DNA of 64,000 nt from Phlegmacium glaucopus (Eukaryota > Basidiomycota > Agaricomycetes > Agaricales > Cortinariaceae): positions 496,001 to 560,000 of the forward strand of contig MU130533.1 in the NCBI GenBank assembly GCA_015039465.1, given 5' to 3'. This document shows positions 43,621-55,618 of the stretch, in pieces. The number at the start of each line of letters is the position of its first letter. The stretch's first letter is position 1. Made by a program: the position numbers and the translations under genes. The notes below the pieces were generated by a model. The model was given only the letters and a program-made list of their open reading frames with translations. It was not told the origin of the DNA and did no database searches.

Positions 43621-44622
43621 GAAGGGGAATGCGGATATGAAAAATTATGTATTGCTCTGAATTTATTCAGTTTTCCGGGCTTGTCAATAAGCGAAAGTGG
43701 AGACGATTGGAAAGGACCAATAAGCGCTTCAACCTGTGCTCAAGAACAGGGACCAACATAATGTTTCCACTCAAATTCTTTTTCAACAATCTCCTGGTAA
43801 GCAGCATACTGAGCCGGGAGTATATGACCATTGGGAGGTATGAATGTACTGTATATGCGTCGAATACCTGCATCAAAACCATATTGTAGTGAAGAAGGGA
43901 GTTTAGGGTATTTATGCAACAAATCGAGGAGCCGTAACTGCCGATCCCATTCAACGGGCTTATAGGGAGTGAGAGCTTGGCCCTTTCTGCGTTTGAGGAC
44001 AAGCCTGAGCTCCATGATTGCCTTTTCCACATCCTGCACATTTGTGATGATGTTTGTGACTGGAGATGCTGCAACCTTTTCTTCTGTTCCAATCGTAGCA
44101 AAGGACTGTACCTGAGGGATTGACCAAGCGTCCCTGTTCGTTCTTTCGACACCTGGCCTTGCTTCCATCCCAACAGATCTCTGCATGACACTTGAAGATG
44201 TCGTGCTGGTGACGTCCCAAGCAAACGGCACAGGCAGAGGGACTCTTTGTGCCTGCACCTGATTGAAAAGACGATCGCTTGGAGGAAGCGCCCATGGGCG
44301 AACGAGAAGTCCTACGACGGGGTGGGGATTGAGAGCGGGAGCGCTGACGTGCTCTAAGGTTACTGCTACCAGGGATTTTATCCCCTTGATGTTGTCGCCT
44401 TCTTCTGCTTGACTCATTGTGGCGATGTGTTGTATTTGCCAGACATACTGTCTCGTGACAATTGGTTGTGCAAGGCGACACTCTATTGCCAGTTGCAATA
44501 ACGATGCAATGATGCATGTTGTGATGATGATGCATGTTGTGATGATGATGCACATTGTGATGATGATGTATGTTGTGATGATGATGCAAGTTATGATGAT
44601 GATGCAACAATTCATGTTGCAA
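43621..44622 (-). pseudogene. Zinc-finger gag part of the second YR retrotransposon
   Basis: Two overlapping frames share a Cys/His-rich segment: CAVCLGRHQHDIFKC, then a CCCH-type finger with CYDWNRRKGCS, and CAGCGKGNHGAQAC, followed by the linker EFEWKHYVGPCS just before the RT. A TGA follows PCS. Frameshifts separate the pieces. The first 40 residues of one frame are the His-rich repeat at 44,509-44,626, which may not be part of the original protein. Confidence 0.7.
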
Positions 44623-44626
44623 TGAT
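44509..44626 (-). repeat. Short tandem repeat encoding HHHHN units
   Basis: Five to six copies of an 18-base unit close to CATCATCATCACAACATG (minus strand) precede the zinc-finger frame. Translation gives LHHHHN/MHHHHN units. Further ATGATGC words follow up to about 44,695. Confidence 0.8.
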
Positions 44627-44740
44627 GCAATGATGCACGTTATGATTTAGTATCAACGTAACCATATGTTGTGTGATGCATGATGCATGATGCGTAAGTT
44701 ATTAAGAGCCAAGTTAAAGATGAAGGACAAATATATTAGT

Positions 44741-45649
44741 TTAAGTTCTGGAAAGTAAACTGGCGAAGAGATAACTGACCTCCTTAATTAAATTGGTCTG
44801 TTCTCCGTCTAAGACCTCCCTATGGATGGTCTGCAGTAAATTGTCGTTTATAATGGCAATGTTGAACGCCTTATTCTGTTTCAGTAAGTCATGCCAGTTA
44901 CGACATGCACGCGCCTGGTAGATGAGCAATGACTTTTCACCAAAAGGTCGATGTCGATAGGGATGCATCTCGAGGTTCATAAAGAAGTGTGCAAGCACCT
45001 GTATATGTTTGGTCGGCCAACGATTGGCTAGATTTCGAACGAGCGTGGTCCTCGCGATGGTCATTTGTCTCCAGGATAGCTCCGCATCAGGTATTACATT
45101 CTTCAAAGCTTTGAGGGAGGCCACCGGTCTAAGGGATAGCATTTCATTGACTTTAGTGAGGCCAAACATGTCTTCATGCTGAGTATGATGATTGATAGAG
45201 GCATCTACACAACCTTCCTCAGAAAAATACCATAATTCCACATAATCGAAGTCATCAAGACGATGAAGGGCAAAAGCTGCAGGCCGTGGCAAGATGAAGT
45301 CATCAATAGCCTGGTCATTGTCAAAATCATTCATCTTGGGCTTCTTTCTCTCTAACTCATGCTGCTCAATTTCCATCTCTCTCTCTTTGAGCTCTCGAAC
45401 TCCTCTCTCCTGTTCATCTGCAATATGTACTGCTTCCTCTTGGGCTAGCGCATCGTCTTGGACCTGCTGGTCCCAAATGGCAATTCTGTCATTGTGCGCA
45501 TTAATTAGACCAAGTTTGGTTTAAGGAAAGGATAGCCTCCGCTTCCGATAGTCCCGTAGTGACTAGAAGTGCCCTTAGGGCATTGTAATGGGGGTTGGAG
45601 TGATTCGGAAGTATTTCCAAATGAGGGTCCTGCGCAATCCTATCTGCCA
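44741..45649 (-). pseudogene. Gag-like N-terminal protein of the second YR retrotransposon
   Basis: It starts at 45,649 with MADRIAQDPHLEILPNHSNP, breaks at a stop near 45,500, and continues in another frame through HNDRIAIWDQQVQDDAL into the open frame ending at 44,741. That part has ERKKPKMNDFD, FDYVELWYFSEEGC, EDMFGLTKVNEMLSLRPVASLKA and YQARACRNWHDLL. From memory, proteins of this kind are numerous in Agaricomycetes next to RT genes of this YR lineage. A role in particle formation is inferred from position. Confidence 0.72.
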
Positions 45650-46139
45650 TGATTTTGATAATTAGAATTTATATCTTTTCTAAGTGTATAGAATACTCAA
45701 TGAATTTATTTCTCGAATGCAAAAATTAAAGATGTCCTGCCAATTCATTATTCAACAAAGTTGTGGCTCATTTACATGTTTGTTCTGAGCATTGTATGGG
45801 GGAGGGCTCTTAAAGGTTGCTTCCAATGTTTACATGGACTCCATGTTAACATCAATTCAAACAAGGAACATCATGATGCATGCTGATGGATTACAGTTGC
45901 AATCATCTTTCATAACCTGATTATTGATGTTGAAGGGGAAGATTCTGTTAGGCATTTCTCTGATATTCATGGTCATGAGGAGGAGGAGGAGGATACTGGA
46001 GCCACCAGCTGATATTAACTTGGATTGGTTGCATGAGACAATAACACAAAAAGAAATAGATTGGTTGTGGTATCACAAAATCTTTAGAGAATTATATATG
46101 TAATTATAAAAGAATGCTTAATTATCAGACCCAAACAAA
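45650..46139. other. Gene-free stretch
   Basis: Likely the 5' non-coding end of the second YR retrotransposon and flank. A GGAGGAGGAGGAGG patch lies near 45,976. No terminus was identified. Confidence 0.4.
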
Positions 46140-47968
46140 AAATCATCCCAGTCTGGTGAAGGTTCCCAATTTTGATGCTTAGCCTGTGGTTCATCTTCAA
46201 CTGAAGCTGGATGGAGCCTTAGAAGTGAGAGCCTCCAACTTCACTTTCACCTCCTCTGCAGTCCACAATCCAACCTTAAACTCAGCCATAAGTTGCTGTC
46301 ACATTTCAAGATTGAAGCAGGCCTGGTTTTGAGCTGCTTGAGCAGCAAGGTTTTCACTATAAAAATGTTAATCAGTGTCAGAGAAATATAAAAATGACAT
46401 AGTAAAAGCAGACCACTGTATTTCTAACATAGCATCAGCAAGTGATCTTTCTCGAGGCAGGAGTAGCATGGATATCAATCAACTTTGGCAGCAGCTCTGT
46501 GGAGGCCTCTGAAATGTTGGGACTGGGAAGTCTATTGAAATCAAATTAAGAAGCTTAGTTGACGACAATCAGCACATCAAGCAAGGTAAGAATTTCAGTT
46601 TGTCTCAGTGAGCTCATGAGGCAAACAGATGAGTAGTTACAACATAATCTACCTACTTTATATATCCAATGAGATAATGAGAGACTACAAGAAAACAATA
46701 AGATAGAAACTGAATATGGAAATCTGAGTGGCACCATTGTGCATGCTCGCACAAGATCCAGAATTCCAACAGTGTCCTCTAACTTCTCTTGAATAGAATT
46801 AGCAACAGAATTAACAGCCCTTTTCATGTCTTGCCCAAAGGACCAAGATTGCATAGCTGCATCTTGTTAGGGGACACTCATTGTGTCTGCCTCTAGGTAC
46901 GCTTAGTATTACTTACTTTCACTTTCACTCTACGATAGTATTACATACCGCATTCCCCTTCCTACCCTTTATGGACTCCCTTCTATTGTTGTAGTAGTTG
47001 ACCCTTCGCCGATGACAATTGTACTGATGTCAGTATCTATTCTTGGTATCTACCTCGCCCTACCTTCTATTATGTACTAGCCATATATAGTCGTATTAGC
47101 TCCCATGCTTTGTAGTATATAGGTCTAAGGTGCTTATGTAAGGTGCTTATCTTCAATAAGCACCTTAGAATTCAACTTGGTTCCCGGGTCCTTACGTTCC
47201 CTAACACATCTTCAGCAAGAATCCATGGATCTAAAACATTTTCATTGACCTGGGTGTCATTGGGAGGCTGAAACCAGATGGTCTTTTGACCATGTGGACT
47301 TAAAGCCATTGTGATTGCTATTGGAGTGACATTTGGCCAAGTTGCAAAAGTGCAATGTAGGGTAGGACAAAAGATGAATTCCTTCTGTCCTAAAAAAATA
47401 AATAAAACTTAATATAAAAATAAATGACTCACTCCAAATATTGACAGCTTGTGCTGGTGTAGAATTGTTTAGGCCTGAGCCAGGAATATAGTAAGCCAAG
47501 GTTTCGTCATGATTCTCACTCTGGGAATCATTTTGGTCAACCTCTCCTCCTGTTTCATGAAGTCAAGTGGCATGCTTGTGGTACATCTTCATGAGGCTGT
47601 AAAAAAATTGCAAAAATCTTTTTAATAAAATAACAAGTTAATTACCCCTCAACTTTGATTTTTACTTGGTCAGGGACTGTCCCTGGGTCAAGAACAAATA
47701 TGCCAGGGAGAAATGCCTCTGCAATTCAGTTGTAGACAGTTGTCTTAGTCTCACCACTTGTATTCTAGATTAATGATGATAATTAGCACATATTATAGTA
47801 GAAAATGACAGACTTCCTTCAGAAGAATCTTTTTCCCAAAAAGAACATGATAATTCTCATTCCTTTTGAGTTCTCCAAGCAATTCCCATAGAGTTGTGTT
47901 CTTCTCTTGAGACCAGTTTATATCAGCAATTCAGAGCTTCTGGGCCTTAGCAGCCCTTTTTGACATAG
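46140..47968 (-). pseudogene. Degenerate transposon-associated gene, possible Myb/SANT-like N-terminus
   Basis: From 47,968 the minus strand reads MSKRAAKAQKL, WSQEKNTTLWELLGELK (a SANT/Myb-like helix start), GETKTTVYN, LDPGTVPDQVKIKVEG, then after an intron YIPGSGLNNSTPAQAVNIW and WPNVTPIAITMALSPHG. It is then cut by a solo LTR (46,865-47,206) and continues QSWSFGQDMKRAVNSVANSI and NLAAQAAQNQACFNLEM. At least three TGA codons interrupt it where Arg or Cys is expected. The arrangement resembles repetitive Agaricomycete genes found with transposons. The family name is uncertain. Confidence 0.55.
46865..47206. repeat. Solo LTR
   Basis: It starts TGTTAGGGGACACTC and ends GTTCCCTAACA, with the exact 5 bp duplication CATCT (46,860-46,864 and 47,207-47,211). 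It is the same family as 28,751-30,267 and interrupts the gene on the minus strand. Confidence 0.92.
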
Positions 47969-48087
47969 TGGATTAGTAGATTAAATGAATATACAGAGTG
48001 TACACTGTGGAAAACAAGTGGACAGCTTGAGCTGAAGCTCAAAGGTATCACTATAGCCCAGGTGGCTAAGCAACAGTCACATAATCA

Positions 48088-48290
48088 TCACAGTGGACTG
48101 CCAAAATTATTTATTATATAATTGGTGCTGCTGTGAAATGCAAGCTGTGGCCAACTTTGAATTTCACCAATGTGACTGGAACCTGGTATTTGATGTATTT
48201 GATGTATCAGAAAATGTAAATTGAGAACTAACATTCTTTTCCCACCACCATCAGAATACATTATAATGGCCAACTTTGTCATTTTTATGA
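48088..48290 (-). pseudogene. Fragment of the 5.6 kb transposon's gene
   Basis: The reverse complement matches 58,050-58,150 closely (GGTGGTGGGAAAAGAATGTT, then TTTACATTT-CTGATACATC). It covers the region encoding FRWWWEKNVGSQF in the copy at 57.6-58.2 kb. Immediately to the right (48,302-48,352) is a 50-base scrap of the LTR-like repeat. This shows the gene family has more than one copy here. Confidence 0.7.
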
Positions 48291-48348
48291 TTAAAAATTG
48301 CTGTCTACTGCTATCTGTCTTACTGAAGACTCTTTCTTGATCATCCTC

Positions 48349-49850
48349 ATCCTGATAAATGTTGATTCATGCATTCTTACTGTGATCATCCTACACATGA
48401 AATTGTTGAAGGACTTCCCTCATTTATCAACAAAGACTGGAAAATGCTCAAGGCTCTCATTATGAAGGTCTTTGATGTTGAACCTGCTGATCAAAACTTT
48501 GATCTTCATCAATTCTCCCTACATGCTTGTTCTCTTCCATTAAACTCCCTCAACACCTTCAGAGATTACATGCAACAATACATGCACATAGCTGGTTGGC
48601 TTCCTGGTCAGCAGAAGATAGATGAGGCCCTGCTTCTGGCTTGGAATTGATACAAACATTTGTCCCTCCATTGAAGCCAAGATGCATCTCAAGAACAGCA
48701 ACCTCAATCCTTCTGCTCCCTTCAAATTTGATGACATTGTTGCTGCTGCAGAAATGGTCTTCAAGCATGATCAATTTGATTTTGGAGTCTTTGATCAACC
48801 TAAATCCACTCAATCCAACTTTACCTATCCTCGAGATGGATGAAGCAGCTTCAGACTATCTCTTCTGGCAACCAGCCTGCTGATTGTCAACCCCTTGATC
48901 CTATTCAATCTTGCAACATCTATGACAATCTTGAGAAAGAAGGCATCAAAGCTCAGAAGACAGATGAAGTCAATTCCTTAATCAAGCAAATGTCATGACT
49001 CACCATTTAAGACCCAATCATGAAACTTGATCCTGATATTGGCAAGCTTATTGCATATTCCCACCTCATCCTCAGATAAACCCCAACAACAAGATGCTCT
49101 GCTTTGGATGCTTTGAAGAGGGCCATGGTGTTAATTGTTGTGCTACCTGATGTTGGGAGATGTATAATAAAGGATGGCAGGAGGACTTTACACTCCCCCA
49201 CATTGTCTAGCCGGAATTCCGCCGGACTCCAGAAAAGTCTGGTCAGAGTCTGGTGAGAGTCCGGTCAGAGTCCAGTGAGAGTCCAGTGAGAGTCCAGTGA
49301 GAGTCCAGTGGAAGTCTGGTGGAAGTACAAAACATGCCTGTATCCCCTCCTAACCTAAGAATGTGCTACTGCACGGACAGAAAATATCCCCATCCCTGTA
49401 TATTAATCCTAAGCCCTAAGCCTAAGCCCTAAATCTAAATATAACCCTAAGCCTAACTCTAAATCTAAATATAACCCTAAATTCCATCAAAAGTCCAGCG
49501 GATGTCCAGTGGAAGTCCACCGAACTGTGACCAGACATACAATACAGTCCAGGCATTTTTCTACTTTCACCAGACTCTGACCAGACTCTGACCAGACTCT
49601 GACCGGACTCTCACTGGACTTTTACTGGAATTTTACTGGAGTCCGCCAGACTTCCGCTGGACTTTTGGCAGTCCGGCAGAGTCCAGCTGGACAACGGGGG
49701 GGACTGTAAAGTACACGATGGCAGGCCTATCTTCAGAAACCCCAATGGGTCCCTGGTTGATGCAATTACTAATGACTTGCTGGTTGTAAAAAGGAAGAAG
49801 CATAGAGTCTGTAGATAAAGAAAATAGAATCACTACTTTACAGATTTGAT
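48349..49850 (+). pseudogene. Gypsy-type gag remnant
   Basis: The plus strand reads THEIVEGLPSFINKDWKMLK, FRDYMQQYMHIAGWLPGQQK, then after a shift GIDTNICPSIEAKMHL and FKFDDIVAAAEMVFKHDQFDF, and further on a zinc knuckle CFGCFEEGHGVNCC near 49,100. After the MITE at 49,181-49,716 it resumes with GRPIFRNPNGSLVDAITNDL. This follows the gag order of a gypsy lineage frequent in Agaricomycetes. Several stops and shifts make it inactive. No pol was found next to it. Confidence 0.72.
49181..49716. mobile_element. hAT-like MITE with GTCCGG words
   Basis: It starts GAGGACTTTACACTCCCCC and ends GGGGACTGTAAAGTACAC, with the exact 8 bp duplication GATGGCAG (49,173-49,180 and 49,717-49,724). The arms are AGAGTCC/GGACTCT words. 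The centre (49,400-49,490) is CCCTAA-like. It is inserted in the gag remnant. Confidence 0.92.
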
Positions 49851-50958
49851 CAAAACATTTAGACAGTACCAGTATTCTCTTTGCCATCATCATCTCCATC
49901 CAAGTTTTCTGGATCCTGACCAGCTTACTTGTAGTACCAAGGTGCAACATCTTCTAAGGGAGTAGGAGAAAAAGCCTTGATTGCCACTTCCCATTCATCT
50001 TTGGAACTAAACCATTCTTCATTATAACGTTGTTGGTGATTCCTTTGCTCCAGGTGACTCCTGGTGAAGTGAAAGTGGGTGAGTCAAGAGGGTCTAGGTT
50101 GTTGGGTGCTAAGGCGTCTGATGAGAGATCGGAGTCATTCCTGAAAGAAGGAGAATATGAAGTGTTGTCTTCATCTGCAGTCCAGTATGTCTTGGGGTTT
50201 GGTAGAAAGAGCACAGGGTAGGGACTGAGGGAGCAATGGATTTACGGATGGTTGGTCTGGTGTCAAAGACATGAGGACAATGTTCTCATTGTTTTTGATG
50301 ACTTGTGAATCAGACTCTGCTGCTGCTTCCTTGCTGGGCTCAGTAGCGACAAAGGGAGGACTTTGGCCAATATGGGGGTTGGAAGGATTGGCCCCATCAG
50401 GTGATCTGGGGCCAGTGTTGCTGTGGATGGTGTTTAAAGAGTCCTCAAGCATCATGACATCCCTGTTAGGATCATCAGTGTCAGGTTCAGGGTCAGGTCG
50501 GTCTTCCTTGAGAATACATCAGGAATCAAATATTTCGTCAGTAGCTTGCTTACTAAATATGTCGACACAGTAGTCATGGGGGCTCATCCATAGTGGCTGT
50601 AGCTGTGGTAGCTCTACCAAGCTGCAGAGGAATTCTCTGTAGAACCCCATAGTGTTGCTGCTATTATCTGTAGTACCCCATAGTGTGCTGCTACTTTCCA
50701 TAGGCATAGTAGGCCAATGTTGCACAGAAGCCAGTCTCAGTAGACTTACATATATTTGGTGATAAGATTTGATATAACCTAGTATGACCCTTTTATTTGT
50801 TCTGACATGTAGAGTACATAGACTAAACCATATCTAAATAAAGTTTCATTTTTTTGGTGTGATCCTTATTTTTTTCCCTAAGTTCAACAGACCAGCCCTA
50901 AATGTGGTCTGTGCGCCACATCAAATTACCATATGTGTACGTTCAAGTTCAACAATGT
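49851..50958. other. Unassigned stretch
   Basis: Modest open frames exist on both strands (for example 50,171-50,455 and 49,954-50,214 minus, Ser/Pro-rich) but none has a recognisable domain, and they are broken relative to one another. It could be a decayed mobile gene. Confidence 0.35.
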
Positions 50959-51500
50959 TCAACATTTACTACCATGCCACGATGCTCAGGCTCTTCCCAC
51001 CACCACCACCACTACCACTTGCCCCCTCGCTACAACCTCCTCCACTCACAACCACAACACCAAATGGGCACGAGAACGACGAGTCGACGATGGATGGCTG
51101 GAATGGACAACAACAAGGATGGGTGGCAACGGATGACAACAACAATGATGATGGCTCTACACCTCTCACTGGGGTGGTATATTTTATTTTATTTTTATTT
51201 CACTATATTAATCTTTTAATTACTAGCGAGAATGATGACTAACAACTAGTAACAACAACGATGACATGGCTAACAACAGCAACGACGGCTCTACCCCCCT
51301 AACTCAGGGGTTTTTTGTTTTGTTTTGTTTTATTTCACTATATACAACAACTAACAATGATGACTAGTGAGAACGACGACACAGCTAACAATGACAGCAA
51401 CGATGGCTCTACCCCCTTGCTAGGGGTTTTTTTATTTTACTTTTGTTTTATTTCACTATACTAATCTTTTGCTCAATAGCTTCGAATGACCATGGCAACG
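50959..51500 (-). repeat. Second hairpin array, inverted relative to 10.5 kb
   Basis: Three units at about 51,161, 51,292 and 51,411 have C-run/G-run hairpins (for example CTACCCCCCTAACTCAGGGG). Each is preceded by ACAACGATGAC-type sequence and followed by TTTTATTTTATTTTATTTCA. Read on the minus strand this is the same order as the array at 10.5-11.25 kb. Spacing is about 120-130 bases. Confidence 0.75.
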
Positions 51501-52317
51501 AACAACAACAATGGCTAACAACAACCCACCACAACATGCAACGACAACAGACGACAACATATGATGTGATGACAATGTACAACATGTGACGACAACATAC
51601 GACACATACGATGCAATGATGACATACGATGCGACCCGACGATGACATACGATGGGGATGATGTATGTCATTGTATGATGACACGTACGACATATGACGA
51701 CAACATAGGGTGAGGTGTACATCATTTGATGTATGTGGCACATTGTATGTCATTGTACATCATCGTGGTTGTATGTATTGCTGGGGGGGATAGTTATTTC
51801 AATTTATTTATTCTCATCAACAGTGATTACTATGGTAGTATCAAGGTAGTATAGTCCAGAGTACATGACTTTTGTAACTTGTGTACCATTAATAATAACT
51901 TGGATTGTTTATTACCAGGGAAAACTGAAAGCAGTGAGGTGCCTGGTACAATGACTGTAGCTCTAGCTCAGAAGCCTGGTGCTATGTTTACTCAGTTGCT
52001 CTGGTAGTCAATAAATACCAGAGCTATGTCTTGCTACTGATACCCCAGTGGATGCTACCAGGAACTACAGGACCATGGCAGGCAGCTACCAATGGCTAGT
52101 GATAAGGGGACTTGTCTACTCGACTATCATTACAACTTAGACTATATAGCACTACTGACTCAAGTGGTTTCCCCCTGATGTAGGGTCAGCACAGTATTTA
52201 AGTTAGTCCAGGGGCCTTGTTGTGGGAACCATCTGACAAACACAGCCCCAGAAGGGGGTGGGCCATGAGAAGAAGAAGATTGTTGAGTAGCTTGAAAAAG
52301 GAAGTAATCTTCATAGT
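51501..52317. other. Low-complexity then unassigned DNA
   Basis: 51,501-51,770 is degenerate ACGATGACATACGA/CAACAAC repeat DNA. 51,780-52,317 has no recognisable feature. Confidence 0.45.
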
Positions 52318-53327
52318 TATCATCCTTTTGTTCCTTGGCTAGCTATTCAACAAAGCTATCAATCCACTATTTGCATTGGTCATCAGCTCACATTTGATCA
52401 TATCTTTGGCCCATCATTTCAAGAACGGCCCATTTATGGATGCATCAGCCACATCTCCCATTATGTAAAAGGATTTGTCATCATTGTTGTGGCTATGGAC
52501 CCACAAGTCTTTCCCTCAGCTATCTACCTTGCCATACCTCACTCCTGGATCACACTCAGTCCCCTATCCTCAATTATCTACCTCTTATTTTATCATTCAC
52601 TGCCAAAACCATCGGCAAGTAGTATTTTCTCAGGAACAAGGCTGCACCTTTCAAGTGTTGACTCAGGACCTTTCACATTTTTTGACATGACCACACGCCT
52701 ATGGAGTTGATATATTTTTGCTATTGGACTGTGTACACTGCCTTCTCTTCTTTTCTCTTGCACTTTGACACTTTACAGATTCTTTTACTGTTCCTTTTTC
52801 TTTTCCATTGTTCTTTTCTTCTCGCAGCTGTCCTCTCTTTATCTTTCTTCCTTTGACAGCGCGTACTTCTTTCCTTTTTATTATTCTACATAGCCTCATC
52901 CTTAGGGTATAAATACTGCTCTTTTGTACCAGGATAGGTAGTTTCTCCCAATTCATTCTTACTCCCCAACAATCATCTTCTCAGTGGAATTCCAGTGAAT
53001 TTCTCCCTCAAGTTCGCTTTTTTATCTCTTTACTGTCAATCTATCTCTCTACTGCTATAGTCTTAACTGTTACTGTCCCCTATTGTCTACTGCTATAGTC
53101 TTTCTAAAGACTTTTTCTCATTCATCCTCATCCTTGTCCTCTACCCTCAGTCACCTGTTAAGACATTCATCCTCATCCTCCTCACCTCCACTCTTGCCCC
53201 CCTACCTCTGTGTGTTACAAGTCAAGGTTATACCTTCCCTAAACAAACAACAGGGAGGCTTTCAACTTAAAGACTAGTCCATTGCTCTCTGGTTGGTGTT
53301 TATATACAACACAAACAACAATTTATA
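52318..53327 (+). repeat. LTR-like repeat, truncated, with internal deletion
   Basis: It follows the family from CCTTTTGTTCCTTGGCTAGC to the TTTATA end, but lacks the first part and about 150 bases at 52,613 (between CAAAACCATC and GGCAAGTAGT). The TATA-like box is near 52,905. Confidence 0.7.
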
Positions 53328-53409
53328 TCAGGCTGATTTGGATGGCAATACAACATTGCAATCATATACTAATGAATAATATTAATTCTACTGTTAGTAC
53401 ATTTTTAAA

Positions 53410-53672
53410 TATTACTAGTAGTTGAGTCCGGTGCTGTCTGCTGACTGTATGTTGGACTTCATTGGCCCAATTCCGGTGATTGTCCACCAGAATGTCCATT
53501 GGTACTGTCCGGTGGACTAATTATCCAACTGGACAAACAGTGGAATTGGCATTGGACAGTCTCTGGAAAAAACACCTATTTCCACCAGTGAAAATTTGGT
53601 TTTATGGAGACTGTCTGGTGACAGTCTGCTGGGAGTCTGCCTGGAAAATGTTGGGGACTGTAAAGACCTATA
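53410..53672. mobile_element. Truncated hAT-like element, right end only
   Basis: It ends GTTGGGGACTGTAAAGACCTA with GTCCGGTG and GTCTGGTG words before it. No matching left terminus is seen near 53,410. Confidence 0.55.
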
Positions 53673-54025
53673 TTTAATCCTATGAGTCTGATGCAGTTTT
53701 CTTCATGAAAAATGGTTAAAAATTGGATGAATTAGCTATTAATTCACTCTTTTAAGCTGGAAAAATTGAATTTTACCTGCAGCATTCAGTGCTCAACTGC
53801 AGCCATCATTATATCTGGTGGTGGGCAATGCCTGTCACCCGTGACATCTGGCTTGGCATGTGTCACACATATGTCACACTTCAGAAAGTGAGACACTGAC
53901 TTCCTCTGTACAACACTCCCAGAGGGGAGTTTGAGTGATCTATATCCATATAAATAGGATGTGAATCAGATATAATAAATAAAATTTTATGAATGTGTGT
54001 AATTGTTCCTGGATGCATGTTTCCC

Positions 54026-54347
54026 CAGCCAAATTGATGGCTGAAGCTTCTAAGGAATAGAACTCTTCAACAACTCATTTATGAGATTTGTTTTGGTGAG
54101 AGAATATGCTATATTTTTGATTCTGAACAGTTCTCAGGGACTAGAATTTTTAATTTCATGCTCCAAGTATGAGATATTGCCTCTTACCACCCAATATCTC
54201 CTACTTGGAGCATGAAATTAAAAATTCTAATCCCTGAGAACTGTTCAGAATCTAAAATATAGCATATTCTCTCACCAAAAAAAATCTCATAAATGAGTTG
54301 TTGAAGAGTTCTATTCCTTAGGAGCTTCAGCCATCAATTTGACTGGC
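54026..54347. repeat. Palindrome with about 150 bp arms
   Basis: The left arm (54,026-54,178) and right arm (54,196-54,347) are inverted copies with only a few differences; a short loop of about 17 bases lies between. The right arm is in phase with the tandem array that follows, so the left arm is one array unit in reverse. Confidence 0.88.
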
Positions 54348-55380
54348 ATTGGCTTGTTATCACTCATTTATTAGGCTCAACATGTAAAATAAGAAGATTT
54401 AACTCCTGAGAAATGTTTGGGGTATATTTTAGAGCATTTATTATCACCAAGATGAGTTATGGAAACTAATTTATGAAGTGTTCTATAGGTTGGAAGTCTC
54501 AAACTTCATACTTTGTGTGAGAATTAGCTGAAGATCACTCATTTGTGAAGGGTTGAAGGCAGAATAACAAAATGTAACTCCTGAGAAATAATATGATACA
54601 TAGTAGAGTAATATTTGTTACCAGGACAGGTTGCAGAACTCAGTTTCTGAGGGGTTCTATAGGCTGGAAGTCTCAAAAATTGCAATTTAGCAGGGATTTG
54701 GGTGGAGTTTGCTCAATTGTAGGATTTTAAGTGTGAGATAAAATAATAAAACTCCTGAGGAATGTTTTTAATACACTATAGAGGTTTTTTGGTCACATAA
54801 ATAGCTGCAGAGACTATTTTCTGAAGAGTTCTATAGGTTTGAATTCACACAATTCGCATTTTTGGGTGGGAATTGGCAGTAGCTCACTCATTTGTAAGGG
54901 TCTGAACATGAAATAAAAATATTTAACTCCTGAGAAATGTTTATAATACATGGTAGAGCATTTTGTGTCAATAGGATGAGTTACAGAAACAAGTTTTAGA
55001 AGTGTTCTATAGGCTAGAAGTTGCCAAAACTGCATTTTTGCAAGGATTTAGCTGGAAACAGTTCATTTATATGGATCTGGGTGCAAAATAAGACAAAATA
55101 ATTACTGATAAATTTTAAATGTACATATTAAAGCATTTTGCAACACCAAAACTAGTTATGGAAACCAGTTTCTGAAGTGTTCTAGTGGCTGGAAGTTGAA
55201 AAAATCACATTTTGCTAGGGATGTGGGTAGAAATTGCCCATTTATAGGGTCCTGAGTTTGCAATAAAATAAAATAACTGCTGAGAAATGTTTGTAATACA
55301 TTGCAGAGAAATTTTCATCATCAAAATATGTTGCAGAAATGAATAATTGAAGTGTTATATTGCTTAGAAGTTTCAGTGCA
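54312..55380 (+). repeat. Tandem array, about 175 bp period
   Basis: The marker TTCTATAGGCTGGAAGT recurs in diverged form near 54,312, 54,481, 54,655, 54,829, 55,009, 55,180 and 55,354. Each unit also holds AACTCCTGAGAAATG. It lies between the left TIR and the gene. Confidence 0.8.
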
Positions 55381-55618
55381 CAGTAGAGAGCACAGCCACT
55401 CCCAAAACAGTTGAACCTGAACTCAACCTGAACTCATCCATGCATGCACCTCATGGCTTAGTATCTCTCTCCTCTTAACTACCACCTCCCTCTGAGCTGA
55501 ACAAGCTTGAAGTTATATTCTGATTAACCCAACAGTAGCTTACCTCCAAAGCAAGTGTTTAATTTGAGAGTTTAAAGATGTTCTATTTATAACTTATGAG
55601 ATTCTGACAGGTGACATC

